A stretch of DNA of 64,000 nucleotides from Candidatus Zhuqueibacterota bacterium. GTDB taxonomy: Bacteria > Zhuqueibacterota > Zhuqueibacteria > Oceanimicrobiales > Oceanimicrobiaceae. Below, piece by piece: positions 7,857 to 16,757 of this stretch; the first letter of the stretch is position 1, and every line of letters begins with the position of its first letter. Position numbers and translations under genes: made by a program. The DNA is taken from positions 1-64,000 of the forward strand of contig JAJDAD010000054.1 in NCBI GenBank assembly GCA_029262055.1, written 5' to 3'. Under the pieces are notes generated by a model. It ran no database searches and had not been told where the DNA came from. It saw nothing but the letters and a program-made list of their open reading frames with translations.

Positions 7857-9800
7857 ATGAGAAGAATGCAAGCGACCGTCCTCCTCATACTTGTCTGTGT
7901 GTTTGCCGGATTCGATTGCGGCTATTTTGGTCCTGCTTTCGCAAATGCCGGCGGGGACGAGAGTCTGGATATCAAGCGCATTGTGCCGGGTCTGCTGCTG
8001 GACGCGGACGCTGTGATTCGTCTCAACCTGCACAAGTTCGTCGTGGAAAACACCGCCCGGGCGCGCGAGTCCGTTCGTCTCGTCATCACGATTATGAATG
8101 AGAAAGGGCGGGATTTCGGGCAACACGTTATCCCGTACGATAAATTCCGTACGGTCAAGAAGGTGCAGGGCTTGATTCGTAACCCGGACGGATCGGTTTA
8201 TCGCAAACTGAAGCAGGACGAAATCGCAGACTACAGCGCGACAGCGGCCTACAGTCTTTACGATGACACTCGTATCCGGGTCGTGGAGTTGTATCACGAT
8301 CATTATCCCTACACCATCGAACTGGAATATGAGCTGGAACGTAAAGGCCTAATCAATTGGACAACCTGGTATCCGCAGCGAAACGGCCAGCCGTTGGAAA
8401 AGGGCAAGTTCGAACTGGTGCTGCCCCTGGCAATGGATTTTAGGTTTCAGCCTAGAAACCTGCAAGCCGAACCCAAGATCACCCAGATGGGCGACAAGAA
8501 GTCATATGTTTGGGAGGTCGTCAATCTCACGGGGCTGAGCTACGAGCCCTATTCGCCGCCGTGGCCCGAGCGCGTGCCAACGCTGATTGTTGCGCCAAAC
8601 AAGTTCGAGATCGAGGGTCACGCCGGCGACATGTCCAGCTGGGGTGCGTTTGCAGCCTGGTACTACCGACTGGGCGAAGGGCGTGATGCTCTGCCCCCTG
8701 CGGTCCGGCAGGAAGTGCGCGAAATCACTGCCGGTGTGCAAAGTCCGGTAGAGAGAGCAAGGAAGTTGTATGAGTATTTGCAGAAAAACACCAGGTACAC
8801 GAGCATCCAGCTCGGTATCGGTGGCTGGCAGCCGTTCGACGCGACGTACGTTTTCGAAAAAGGCTACGGAGACTGCAAAGCGCTGTCCAATTACATGCTC
8901 GCTATCCTGAAGGCTGCGGACGTGCCGGCCTTTCCGGCGCTCACGCGTCTCGGCACAAATGAAACAGACGTGCTCGCTGACTTTCCGAGCAACCAGTTTA
9001 ACCACGTGATCTTGTTCGTGCCGACGCCAGAGGATACGGTCTGGCTGGAGTGCACGAGCCAGACCATGCCGTTTGCACACATCGGCGCGGCCAATGAAGA
9101 TCGCAACGTTCTGGTGGTAACGCCGGATAGCGGAAAAATCGTCCGCACGCCGGCAAGCCTGTTTCATCGCAATCGCCAGGTGCGGCGTGCGGTGGTAACG
9201 ATCGACGCGCGTGGCAATGGGCACGCGCAAGTAACCACGACTTTTACCGGCAACCAGCAGGATCGCGTACGGCAGGCGTTGGCGCAAAGCTCCGGCAGAG
9301 ACCGTGACGCATGGCTGCGCAACAGAATCGATATCCCGCGATTCCGCCTGCTGAAGGTAGATTTTTCGGATGTGGATCGGCAGGCGACCTCGATTTCCCT
9401 GCCCATGGAGCTGGAATTGCCACGCTATGCTTCCGTCACCGGCAGCCGGCTATTCCTGGGGCCGAACCTGATGGAGCGCTGGCAACATGTGCCGGACGAG
9501 GTCGAGGAGCGAACGCAACCCGTGCATTTCGCTTACACCTATGAGGATGTTGATTCGGTGGCGTTTCATCTGCCGGCCGGCTACAAAGTCGAAGCCATGC
9601 CCGAGGACGTGCGCCTGGTAACGGATTTTGGTCTGTACGAAGCAACCATAAAGATGCCGGATGCGAACTCGCTCGTTTACCGGCGGGCGTTGCGAAAAAC
9701 AAAAGACCGGCTACCACCTGAAGAATACGCCGCCTACCGTGAATTCGTCAGCAAAATAGTGAAAGCGGATCGTGCCCAGATCGTGCTGGTGAGGCAGTGA
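7857..9800 (+). CDS. DUF3857 and transglutaminase-like domain secreted protein
   Basis: A 647-residue exported protein. A signal peptide (residues 1-30, ending near FANAGG) is followed by DUF3857 (about 35-230), a transglutaminase-like domain (about 260-420) and a beta-rich C-terminal region. The putative catalytic Cys is in GYGDCKALS and the His in FNHVILFV; the acid position reads WLECTS (Glu or neighbouring Asp). Unlike the upstream paralogue, the Cys and His are kept. Family members are envelope proteins of unknown substrate. Originally the two genes were an operon with a 10-base gap; the IS21 now separates them, so expression may depend on read-through from the IS or on a new promoter. 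Confidence 0.85.
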   Translation: MRRMQATVLLILVCVFAGFDCGYFGPAFANAGGDESLDIKRIVPGLLLDADAVIRLNLHKFVVENTARARESVRLVITIMNEKGRDFGQHVIPYDKFRTVKKVQGLIRNPDGSVYRKLKQDEIADYSATAAYSLYDDTRIRVVELYHDHYPYTIELEYELERKGLINWTTWYPQRNGQPLEKGKFELVLPLAMDFRFQPRNLQAEPKITQMGDKKSYVWEVVNLTGLSYEPYSPPWPERVPTLIVAPNKFEIEGHAGDMSSWGAFAAWYYRLGEGRDALPPAVRQEVREITAGVQSPVERARKLYEYLQKNTRYTSIQLGIGGWQPFDATYVFEKGYGDCKALSNYMLAILKAADVPAFPALTRLGTNETDVLADFPSNQFNHVILFVPTPEDTVWLECTSQTMPFAHIGAANEDRNVLVVTPDSGKIVRTPASLFHRNRQVRRAVVTIDARGNGHAQVTTTFTGNQQDRVRQALAQSSGRDRDAWLRNRIDIPRFRLLKVDFSDVDRQATSISLPMELELPRYASVTGSRLFLGPNLMERWQHVPDEVEERTQPVHFAYTYEDVDSVAFHLPAGYKVEAMPEDVRLVTDFGLYEATIKMPDANSLVYRRALRKTKDRLPPEEYAAYREFVSKIVKADRAQIVLVRQ

Positions 9801-10026
9801 GAGCAGAGGGTGCGGCACGACCCGGAAGCAGCGCACAAGTACCTGACGGTAACGGCATGAATGCTCTTCGAGGGTGCAATTGCGCTGGGCGTGTAAATTC
9901 GTGGTACAATAAAGTCAGTTCTTAGACTTAACCGCCCCCGCCCGCTGGCCACGTTCGCGGGGGGTGACGACTGACGGCCACTTCTTCAGAGCAATCCCCC
10001 CGCGAAACCAATGGCTGGCGAAATCA
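9801..10026. other. Intergenic region with an 11-bp inverted repeat
   Basis: This gap contains TTCGCGGGGGG at 9954-9964 and its complement CCCCCCGCGAA at 9996-10006, a perfect 11-bp inverted repeat with a 31-base loop. No T-run follows, so a simple intrinsic terminator is not evident. TACAAT at 9905-9910 resembles a -10 box, but no well-spaced -35 was found. A 63-codon minus-strand frame here is not recognisable. Confidence 0.4.
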
Positions 10027-10164
10027 ATTCCCTGTGCATTGCTTCCAGGTAGAGTTGGTGCTACTTGTAGATGACGGTACGAATGCCCTGCGCTGGTGAT
10101 TAGCACTAAAAAAAAAGAACAATCTGAAAGATCTCATGTATACGTGTTTACCATAGGTGATTTA
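10027..10164. repeat. Diverged direct repeat, copy 1 (before beta-lactamase-like gene)
   Basis: About 138 bases that align with 11415-11543 in the same orientation. Shared blocks include GGTACGAATGCCC, AACAATYTGAAA and ATCTCATGTATA, with scattered substitutions and small indels between. Both copies can fold GCATT (10036-10040) against AATGC (10082-10086) around an inner short hairpin. No gene family was recognised on either strand. Confidence 0.65.
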
Positions 10165-10358
10165 GAAAATCGTCAGCCTGTGATTCAATCAGATAGCACG
10201 GAATATCATGAAATTATGGATTGGTTCAAGAAGAGACCTGTGTGCACTAGAAACTGGCCGTATTCAGTTTAGGCTAAGACTTACGTGCCTAACGTAACCT
10301 TTTTGGCATAGGCCCTAACATTCGAAAGTAACGAAACATCCAACATAGGAGAATACAA

Positions 10359-11413
10359 GTGAAGATCGCAGGTCATCTTATGATCGCCTCATTGCTTCTC
10401 GGCGGTTTAACCCCAATGAAGAGCACGGCACAGCAACAAGAAAGTCATGCACAAGAAGATTACCCTTTTGCCATCAAGCTAGATGAGATCATTCCAACGC
10501 GCTTGCGAGAGAACAATGTCCCCGGTTTTGCCCTGGGCGTGATAGAGAATGGACAAGTTGCATTCACACGCGGGTATGGGTATGCCAACATGCAAACTCG
10601 GCGTCCGATGACAGATAGCACGATCCTGAATGTCGCCTCCATTTCAAAGCCTGTGACGGCTTGGGGTGTCATGCAACTCATCGAAACTCACAAGCTGGAC
10701 CTCGATGCACCAGTCGTTCCTCTCCTGTCGCGATGGACGCCTCCCGAGTCTCCCTTTGACAACAATGATGTCACGATACGGCGCCTCCTGAGCCATACTG
10801 CCGGAACCGGGCTTCAGGCGGCCCCTTTTTTCCCGGCGGACTCGACGCGTCCCAGTCTTGAAAAAGTTCTGGCGGGGCAGGCAGGTAGCCATGGCCCTTT
10901 AAGGATCGAACAGGAACCCGGAAGCAAATGGTCGTATTCTGGTGGAGGCTATACGATGTTGCAACTTTTGGTCGAGGAAGTTTCCGGCATGCCCTTTGAC
11001 GAATACATGCGTAAAACAGTCTTTGCTCCGTTGGGAATGACGAGCACGAGCTTCATACTACCGTATCTGATTTCATGCGTTTTCTGCAAGCGTACGCTAT
11101 GGAGCCCTCTCAAAAAATTATCCGTCCCACTTCCTTTACACAGTTGACCTCTCCGCACGCCCCAATCGAGTTGGAAGGTGTCGAAGGAGCGCAGTACGGG
11201 CTGGGTCACGGTGTCCACCGTAGCACTTCGGGCGACACGATTGTTTACCACAGTGGGAGCAACCCGGGAGTTGTGGCCTATTTTCTGGTGTCACTCAATC
11301 AGAAAAACGGTATGGTGGTTGTGGCTAACAGCAATAATGTGATTCCAATTCTAATGGAAACTATCCAACTTTGGGGAAAACATTATAGGATCGAGTTGCC
11401 GCCGCTTTACTGA
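10359..11413 (+). pseudogene. Serine beta-lactamase/penicillin-binding-like gene, internally deleted and frameshifted
   Basis: The first frame (10359-11147) has a signal peptide and the N-terminal part of a class C beta-lactamase/esterase-like hydrolase: SxxK motif as SISK (around residue 95), the YSGGGY second motif, then PLGMTSTSF. The frame then runs into unrelated residues. The family sequence resumes in the next frame with TTVSDFMRFLQAY (from about 11060), reaching the third motif HSG (YHSGSNPG) and a stop at 11411-11413. Relatives have roughly 60-80 residues between these parts, so a deletion rather than a single-base slip is likely. The gene is almost certainly inactive. Its exact substrate class (antibiotic, peptide or ester) cannot be told. 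Confidence 0.8.
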
Positions 11414-11414
11414 T

Positions 11415-11543
11415 ATTCCCTTTGCATTGCTTGCAGGTACTGTTGGTGCTACCCGTAGGTGTCGGTACGAATGCCCGGCGCGGGCAATTTTACCACAACA
11501 ATTTGAAAAATCTCATGTATAAGTGTTTACTACGGGTGATTTA
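11415..11543. repeat. Diverged direct repeat, copy 2 (after beta-lactamase-like gene)
   Basis: This is the partner of 10027-10164 and begins directly after the stop codon of the pseudogene. GCATT at 11424-11428 can pair with AATGC at 11470-11474, and GGTA with TACC inside. The inner stem differs in sequence from copy 1 but keeps pairing, which hints at a structured element. Confidence 0.65.
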
Positions 11544-11632
11544 TGAAATCTTGAGCGCGGGTTTTTGTTTCATGAAATAGCGGTATACGATGATTCGACC
11601 TGGAAAATTTGACTGTCGGAAAGGAGCATATT

Positions 11633-12274
11633 TTGATAACAAGACGAACCACTGGCTTATTAGCAATTTTTGTCATTGTCGCTGTCCTTACATTGCCGGC
11701 CTATACGTTTGCGCAGGACAAGGCGTTCAGTGGCCTGTATGGCGGCGTCGAACTCGGGCGGCAGAATATTATCGGCGGCTCACTCATTGACGATGTCGAT
11801 GTCCTTACACAAGACACCCGCACCGTGTTCGCCTTTCAAGGGGGCTTGCGCTATCAGTTCGACCTCGGGCTCGTCATCGGGATAGAAGGCAGTTTAGGGT
11901 TTCTGGATGGCACGCTGAGCCTTTCCGAGCCCGCAAACCAACTGGACATCACCTACGAGAACAGTAAACAGACCACGCTCGGTTTGATAGGCGGCTTCGC
12001 ATTTGGCGCGCAGAAACACTGGCTGCTTTTTGGCTATGTCACAGAAGCAACTCGCGAGTTTGACGTCACCATTAATCAGGCAGACGTAATGTTCGAGCAG
12101 CGAGACGAGCAGGGCTTCCTGCGCTATGGCATTGGTGTTGAAAAGCAGGTCTTCAGTCATCTTAACCTGCGCATAAGCGCCGGAACAGGTCGTGCGGATT
12201 TTGGCGATCGACAAACAAACATAGATGTGAAGAAGAAGCTTGAGTTCACTGTTGGTGGGGTGTTCCAACTGTAG
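11633..12274 (+). CDS. Small outer-membrane beta-barrel-like protein
   Basis: An exported protein of about 213 residues. The TTG at 11633 is preferred over the ATG at 11609 because AAGGAG (11621-11626) is 6 bases upstream of it and the result starts with a clean signal peptide ending YTFAQ. The mature part alternates short amphipathic strands (LYGGVELG, FQGGLRYQF, GLIGGFAFG, LRISAGTGRADF) and ends in a hydrophobic strand with terminal FQL, as in OmpA/OmpW-like 8-strand barrels. No specific family was recognised. It follows the repeat copy 2 and is likely a separate transcript. Confidence 0.6.
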   Translation: MITRRTTGLLAIFVIVAVLTLPAYTFAQDKAFSGLYGGVELGRQNIIGGSLIDDVDVLTQDTRTVFAFQGGLRYQFDLGLVIGIEGSLGFLDGTLSLSEPANQLDITYENSKQTTLGLIGGFAFGAQKHWLLFGYVTEATREFDVTINQADVMFEQRDEQGFLRYGIGVEKQVFSHLNLRISAGTGRADFGDRQTNIDVKKKLEFTVGGVFQL

Positions 12275-12669
12275 CCATGCGCGGGCGGGTTGGATTGACA
12301 ACTCACCGTCCCTGGTCTTGACCAACCCGGCGCACAGCCGATGGATGGGGAATATAATTCTCCATCCATTACCATTGATTAACTCGATAAGGGCTTGCGG
12401 TTAGTCGCTTTTCGTAAAAGAAATATTCTGTTTCAACTCACCGGGATTTCTTCAGCGAGCGTGGACTCGGCCTTATATGATGTTTCTGTTCTCTTCGACG
12501 GTGCCGGTGTAGGCTCTGGCCCCCGGCTTTGCTACAGGCTCCCTTCCCACAATCTTCACGACTCTGCAGTTGCCTTTCACTGGTAATTGCTGTACGTTTA
12601 GGCATACAGAGGTTTGCTTACAGGATCGCTTAGGCGGTTATGGGCTCAACACCAGCAAGGTTGTTAAAT
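12275..12669. other. Intergenic region with a possible RND-adaptor remnant on the minus strand
   Basis: No intact gene was seen. On the minus strand a frame ending at the TAA at 12473-12475 reads RVVKIVGREPVAKPGARAY followed by TGTVEEN. This resembles the first strand of RND efflux membrane-fusion proteins (the YxGTVEE segment). It lacks a signal peptide and is cut by a stop, so it would be only a relic. The end of the region (12600-12639) contains CGCTTAGGCGGTTA, which faintly recalls an integron attC right end but lacks a matching partner. Confidence 0.25.
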
Positions 12670-13164
12670 ATGAGTGAGATAGAAACGAGACATTTGCTGC
12701 TACGCTTGTGGAAGAATAGTGACAGCGATGCATTCATTCGTTACTACGCCGACGAGAAAAATGCCAAATACATTGGCGGACAAAAGAATGCTGATGAAGC
12801 GTGGCGGCATATGGCCTTACAAGTCGGGCATTGGCAACTAAAAGGCTTTGGATACTGGGCGGTCGACGAAAAGGAGAGTGGTGACTTCGTTGGCTGTATT
12901 GGTTTGTGGCAATCTCCAGGCTGGCCGGAATTGGAACTTGGCTATTGGTTGGTCAATGAGCACCAAGGAAAAGGTTACGCAATGGAGGCTGCAAGAAGGT
13001 GCATAGAATATGCGCGTGACGCACTTGAGGCTAGTTCATTGGTCAGTTATATTGACCCAGGCAATAAGCCATCTATCAAGTTGGCAGAAAGATTGGGAGC
13101 AAAGTACGAAGAGACTATTGACCTTGCGCAACATGGACCTCATCGTGTTTATCGACATTTTTGA
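12670..13164 (+). CDS. GNAT family N-acetyltransferase (RimJ/RimL-like)
   Basis: A 164-residue acetyl-CoA-dependent acetyltransferase. It starts with the family-typical ETRHLLLRLW and has the acetyl-CoA loop EHQGKGYAMEA (Q/G-x-G-x-A) preceded by the strand LELGYWLV. The end SIKLAERLGAKYEET is the usual GNAT_3 C-terminal motif. The ATG at 12670 fits the family start better than the upstream ATG at 12640, though neither has a strong ribosome site. The target (protein N-terminus, antibiotic or small molecule) is not predictable. It appears A+T-richer than its neighbours and sits in an accessory patch, which would fit acquisition. Confidence 0.8.
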   Translation: MSEIETRHLLLRLWKNSDSDAFIRYYADEKNAKYIGGQKNADEAWRHMALQVGHWQLKGFGYWAVDEKESGDFVGCIGLWQSPGWPELELGYWLVNEHQGKGYAMEAARRCIEYARDALEASSLVSYIDPGNKPSIKLAERLGAKYEETIDLAQHGPHRVYRHF

Positions 13165-13282
13165 GCGGTGAGTGCAGCACAACGCATTACCGCTAGCCGC
13201 TGAGTGCGGCGGTTTACTTGAATCGGCATGCTCAACTTAGATGGTAATTTGGCTAATCAACAATGAATCCGCCGGAGGAAAG

Positions 13283-16200
13283 ATGAAGCTTCGAATCTTG
13301 ACCGTATTTCTGTCGACTTTTGTTTTTCTTAATTCCTGGGAGTCGGTGGCAGCTCAATCGCACAGCGATACAACAAAGACCACCCAAAGCGATTCAACAA
13401 GAACCGAAAACAAGAAGTGGGACGTCAGCGCTAAGCATGGCCCTGCAAGGGACGTGGAGTTCACGACGACGGAGGGCACATGGATGAATCTCGATGTCAG
13501 TCCCGACGGCCGGGAGATCGTATTTGACCTGCTGGGAGATATCTATCTCATGCCGATTGCCGGCGGTCAGGCCAGGCTTTTGTCCGGTGGGCCTGCCTTT
13601 GAGGTGCAGCCGCGCTTCAGTCCTGACGGCAAGCGCATCAGTTACACCAGTGACCGCGACGGCGGCGACAACATCTGGGTCATGAATCGCGACGGTTCGG
13701 AGGGGCATGCTGTCACAAAAGAGGATTTTCGTCTGCTCAATAATGCGTGCTGGACGCCTGACGGGGCGTATCTCATCGCACGAAAGCATTTCACCAGCCA
13801 GCGTTCTCTCGGTGCGGGCGAGATGTGGCTCTACCATAACTCCGGCGGTGACGGCCTGCAGCTTACCAAACGTAGAAATGACCAGCAGGACGCCGGCGAG
13901 TCCTGCGTCTCACCCGATGGCCGCTACGTTTATTTCAGCGAAGACATGAGTTCGGGTGGCGGTTTTCAATATAACAAAGATCCCAATGGGCAGATTTATG
14001 TAATTCGCCGACTGGACCGCGAGACGGGCAAGCTTGAAAATACCGTCAGCGGCGCCGGTGGAGCTGTGCGGCCACAGGTTTCGCCCGACGGCAATTATCT
14101 GGCATTTGTGCGCCGGGTTCGCACAAAAAGTGTGCTGTACGTTCATGATTTACGCAGCGGCGAACAATGGCCGGTGTACGACCAACTGAGCAAAGACCAG
14201 CAGGAAACCTGGGCGATTTTTGGCGTCTACCCGAACTACGCCTGGACCCCTGACAGCAAGGAGCTTGTAGTCTGGGCCAAGGGCCACATCTGGCGCATCC
14301 ATACGGAAAGCAAAGAAGTGGCACAGATCCCATTCACGGTCAATGTCAGACAAACTATCACAGAGGCCGTCCGCTATCCACAAACAGTAAGCCCGGATTC
14401 CTTTGCAGTCAAGATGGTTCGCCATGTCATCACGTCACCGGATGGCAAATGGCTGCTGTTCAGCGCCGCCGGACATCTCTGGAAAAAGGCACTGCCGGAC
14501 GGTAATTGCCAGCGCCTGACCAACGACGACCATTTCGAACAATGGCCGTCCTTCAGTCCTGATGGCCGCTGGATCGCGTACACGACCTGGAGTGACGGCG
14601 GCCTGGGTTCGGTTTACAAGATAAGAATCGACGGCAGCAGGAAGCGCAAACTGACGCGCCGCAAGGGTTACTACCGAACCCCGGCGTTTTCACCCGACGG
14701 CGACAAAATCGTCTACAGACGCACCAGAGGCAATAGCCTGCTTGGCTTTACGCACGGCGTCAATCCCGGTTTATACTGGATGTCAGCGGACGGCGGACCG
14801 GAGCATCTCATCACTGACACGGGTCGCGAGCCACGCTTCAGTCGCAAGGGCGACCGCATCTACTACCTGTCCGGTGGCGGCTTGGAGAAGGAGTACAGGA
14901 GCATCAGACTGGATGGCGGCGATGAACGGTCGCATTTCACGCTTAAATACGCCAATCACATTGTGCCTAGCCCTGACGAAAACTGGGTCGCCTTCACGGA
15001 GCTGTTCAATGCCTATGTCGCGCCCTTTCCCAAAACCGGCAAGACGTTTGATCTGAATTCGAAAACAAAAGCCATTCCGGTTAAGAAAGTTACCCGCGAT
15101 GCCGGCACCTATTTGCATTGGTCAGGGGATAGTAAGAAACTGCATTGGACAATCGGTCCGCAGTATTTCAGCAGAGAGTTGCGGGACTCCTTCAAGTTCG
15201 TTGCTGGTGCTCCGGATAGTATTCCCCCACCTGACAGCGTGGGAACGTCAATTGGGCTGAAATTGAAAACGGATGTTCCATCAGGAAAACTGGCTTTGAC
15301 CGGGGCGCGACTTATTACCATGAATGGTGATGAGGTCATTGAGCGCGGCACAATCGTAGTCGAGCAAAATCGCATCACTGCGGCTGGTGCGGCAGATGAT
15401 GTGACGGTACCTGACGATGCCAGGGTCGTCGATCTGCAAGGCAAAACCATCATGCCCGGTCTGGTTGACGTGCACGCGCATGCCATGCATTTCGGCTCCG
15501 GATTGATTCCGCAGCAGAGCTGGGCCTACTATGCCAACCTGTCCTACGGCGTGACCACCATGCATGACCCCTCTGCCACGACAGAGACTGTGTTTACCAT
15601 GTCGGAAATGGTCAAAGCCGGCGAGATGACCGGGCCGCGGGTTTTTTCCACCGGCACGATTCTGTACGGCGCCGATGGCGATTTCAAGGCTGTCGTGAAT
15701 AGTCTGGAAGATGCCCGTTCCCATCTGAGACGCCTGCAGGCGGTCGGCGCGTTTTCGGTGAAAAGCTACAATCAGCCACGGCGCAACCAGCGCCAGCAAG
15801 TGCTGAAAGCCGCGCGGGAATTACGGATGAATGTCTATCCCGAGGGTGGATCATTTTTATACCACAACATCTCCATGGTCATCGACGGCCATTCGGGCAT
15901 CGAGCATGCAATTCCCATCGCCCCGCTGTATCAGGATGTGCTCCGGCTTTGGAGCGCCACTGACGTGGGATACACGCCGACATTGGCGGTCGCATACGGC
16001 GGCATCTGGGGAGAGAACTATTGGTACCAAACATCAAACGTCTGGGAAAAACAGAGGCTGCTCAACTTTACACCCAGGCCGATCATCGACGCGCGCTCCC
16101 GGCGCCGCATGATGATTCCGGACGACGACTTCGGCCACATCAGCATTGCAACGGCCGCCAGGAACCTGGCGGATGCCGGGGTCAAAGTTCAACTCGGCGC

Positions 16201-16597
16201 TCATGGTCAGCTACAGGGGCTTGGCGCACACTGGGAATTGTGGATGTTGGCACAGGGCGGCATGGCGCCTCTGCAGGCAATACGGGCAGCCACTCTGGAT
16301 GGCGCTTATTACCTCGGAATGGATGAAAGCCTCGGCTCCCTGCAGCCCGGCAAGCTCGCGGATCTGATTGTGATGGAAGAGAATCCGCTGCAGGATATCC
16401 GGAACACCGAGTCCATTGTCTACGTCATGAAGAACGGCCGGCTTTACGATGCCGAATCCATGAATGAAATCGGAAATCATAGTCGGAAACGCAGCCCCTT
16501 CTATTGGGAGAATCCAAAAACCAGCGACGCCTTTGTCTGGAAAGGGCCTGGCATTGGTTTCGGCGAGCTGCAGTGCGGTTGCACAGTGAGTCAGTAG
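13283..16597 (+). CDS. Secreted beta-propeller (TolB/PD40-like) and amidohydrolase fusion protein
   Basis: About 1104 residues. The ATG at 13283 is chosen because GGAGG (13274-13278) lies just upstream and a signal peptide (MKLRILTVFLSTF, cleavage near SVAAQ) follows; an upstream in-frame ATG at 13241 adds only polar residues. The first roughly 640 residues carry WD40-like PD40 repeats (FSPDGKRISYTSDRDGG, FSPDGRWIAYTT). The last roughly 420 are a metal-dependent amidohydrolase of the urease superfamily: VDVHAHAMHF (HxH), later His residues in GHSGIEHA and GAHGQLQGLGAH, and the closing LQPGKLADLIVMEENPL. Such fusions are exported hydrolases of unknown substrate, perhaps peptide- or amide-cleaving. 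No partner gene is adjacent. Confidence 0.85.
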   Translation: MKLRILTVFLSTFVFLNSWESVAAQSHSDTTKTTQSDSTRTENKKWDVSAKHGPARDVEFTTTEGTWMNLDVSPDGREIVFDLLGDIYLMPIAGGQARLLSGGPAFEVQPRFSPDGKRISYTSDRDGGDNIWVMNRDGSEGHAVTKEDFRLLNNACWTPDGAYLIARKHFTSQRSLGAGEMWLYHNSGGDGLQLTKRRNDQQDAGESCVSPDGRYVYFSEDMSSGGGFQYNKDPNGQIYVIRRLDRETGKLENTVSGAGGAVRPQVSPDGNYLAFVRRVRTKSVLYVHDLRSGEQWPVYDQLSKDQQETWAIFGVYPNYAWTPDSKELVVWAKGHIWRIHTESKEVAQIPFTVNVRQTITEAVRYPQTVSPDSFAVKMVRHVITSPDGKWLLFSAAGHLWKKALPDGNCQRLTNDDHFEQWPSFSPDGRWIAYTTWSDGGLGSVYKIRIDGSRKRKLTRRKGYYRTPAFSPDGDKIVYRRTRGNSLLGFTHGVNPGLYWMSADGGPEHLITDTGREPRFSRKGDRIYYLSGGGLEKEYRSIRLDGGDERSHFTLKYANHIVPSPDENWVAFTELFNAYVAPFPKTGKTFDLNSKTKAIPVKKVTRDAGTYLHWSGDSKKLHWTIGPQYFSRELRDSFKFVAGAPDSIPPPDSVGTSIGLKLKTDVPSGKLALTGARLITMNGDEVIERGTIVVEQNRITAAGAADDVTVPDDARVVDLQGKTIMPGLVDVHAHAMHFGSGLIPQQSWAYYANLSYGVTTMHDPSATTETVFTMSEMVKAGEMTGPRVFSTGTILYGADGDFKAVVNSLEDARSHLRRLQAVGAFSVKSYNQPRRNQRQQVLKAARELRMNVYPEGGSFLYHNISMVIDGHSGIEHAIPIAPLYQDVLRLWSATDVGYTPTLAVAYGGIWGENYWYQTSNVWEKQRLLNFTPRPIIDARSRRRMMIPDDDFGHISIATAARNLADAGVKVQLGAHGQLQGLGAHWELWMLAQGGMAPLQAIRAATLDGAYYLGMDESLGSLQPGKLADLIVMEENPLQDIRNTESIVYVMKNGRLYDAESMNEIGNHSRKRSPFYWENPKTSDAFVWKGPGIGFGELQCGCTVSQ

Positions 16598-16713
16598 ACA
16601 ACAAAGGCTGCAGCGCTTGCAGCAACTGCTCCGGATGGCCCGCTAAACTCGATGCGGGCTCATCGGGTGGCGTCAGCCTGGATCTCGCTGACCGTTCCGG
16701 CAGAGGAAACCTT

Positions 16714-16736
16714 TCTGTAAGCAGGATCGTTACAGA
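16714..16736. promoter_or_regulatory. Dyad TCTGTAA-N9-TTACAGA before rrf2-type gene
   Basis: A perfect 7-bp inverted repeat with a 9-base spacer, 21 bases upstream of the Rrf2-type gene. The same core TGTAA-N9-TTACAG occurs at 17841-17860 before the sigma-factor gene. A dyad of this form is typical of Rrf2-family operators, so autoregulation is inferred. Confidence 0.55.
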
Positions 16737-16757
16737 TCTTCAAAACGGATAACGCTT

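Noticed and set aside
12600-13240. Integron cassette with attC sites around the GNAT gene
   Set aside because: CGCTTAGGCGGTTA before the gene faintly resembles an attC right end, but no matching RYYYAAC partner, no second attC after the gene and no integrase are present.
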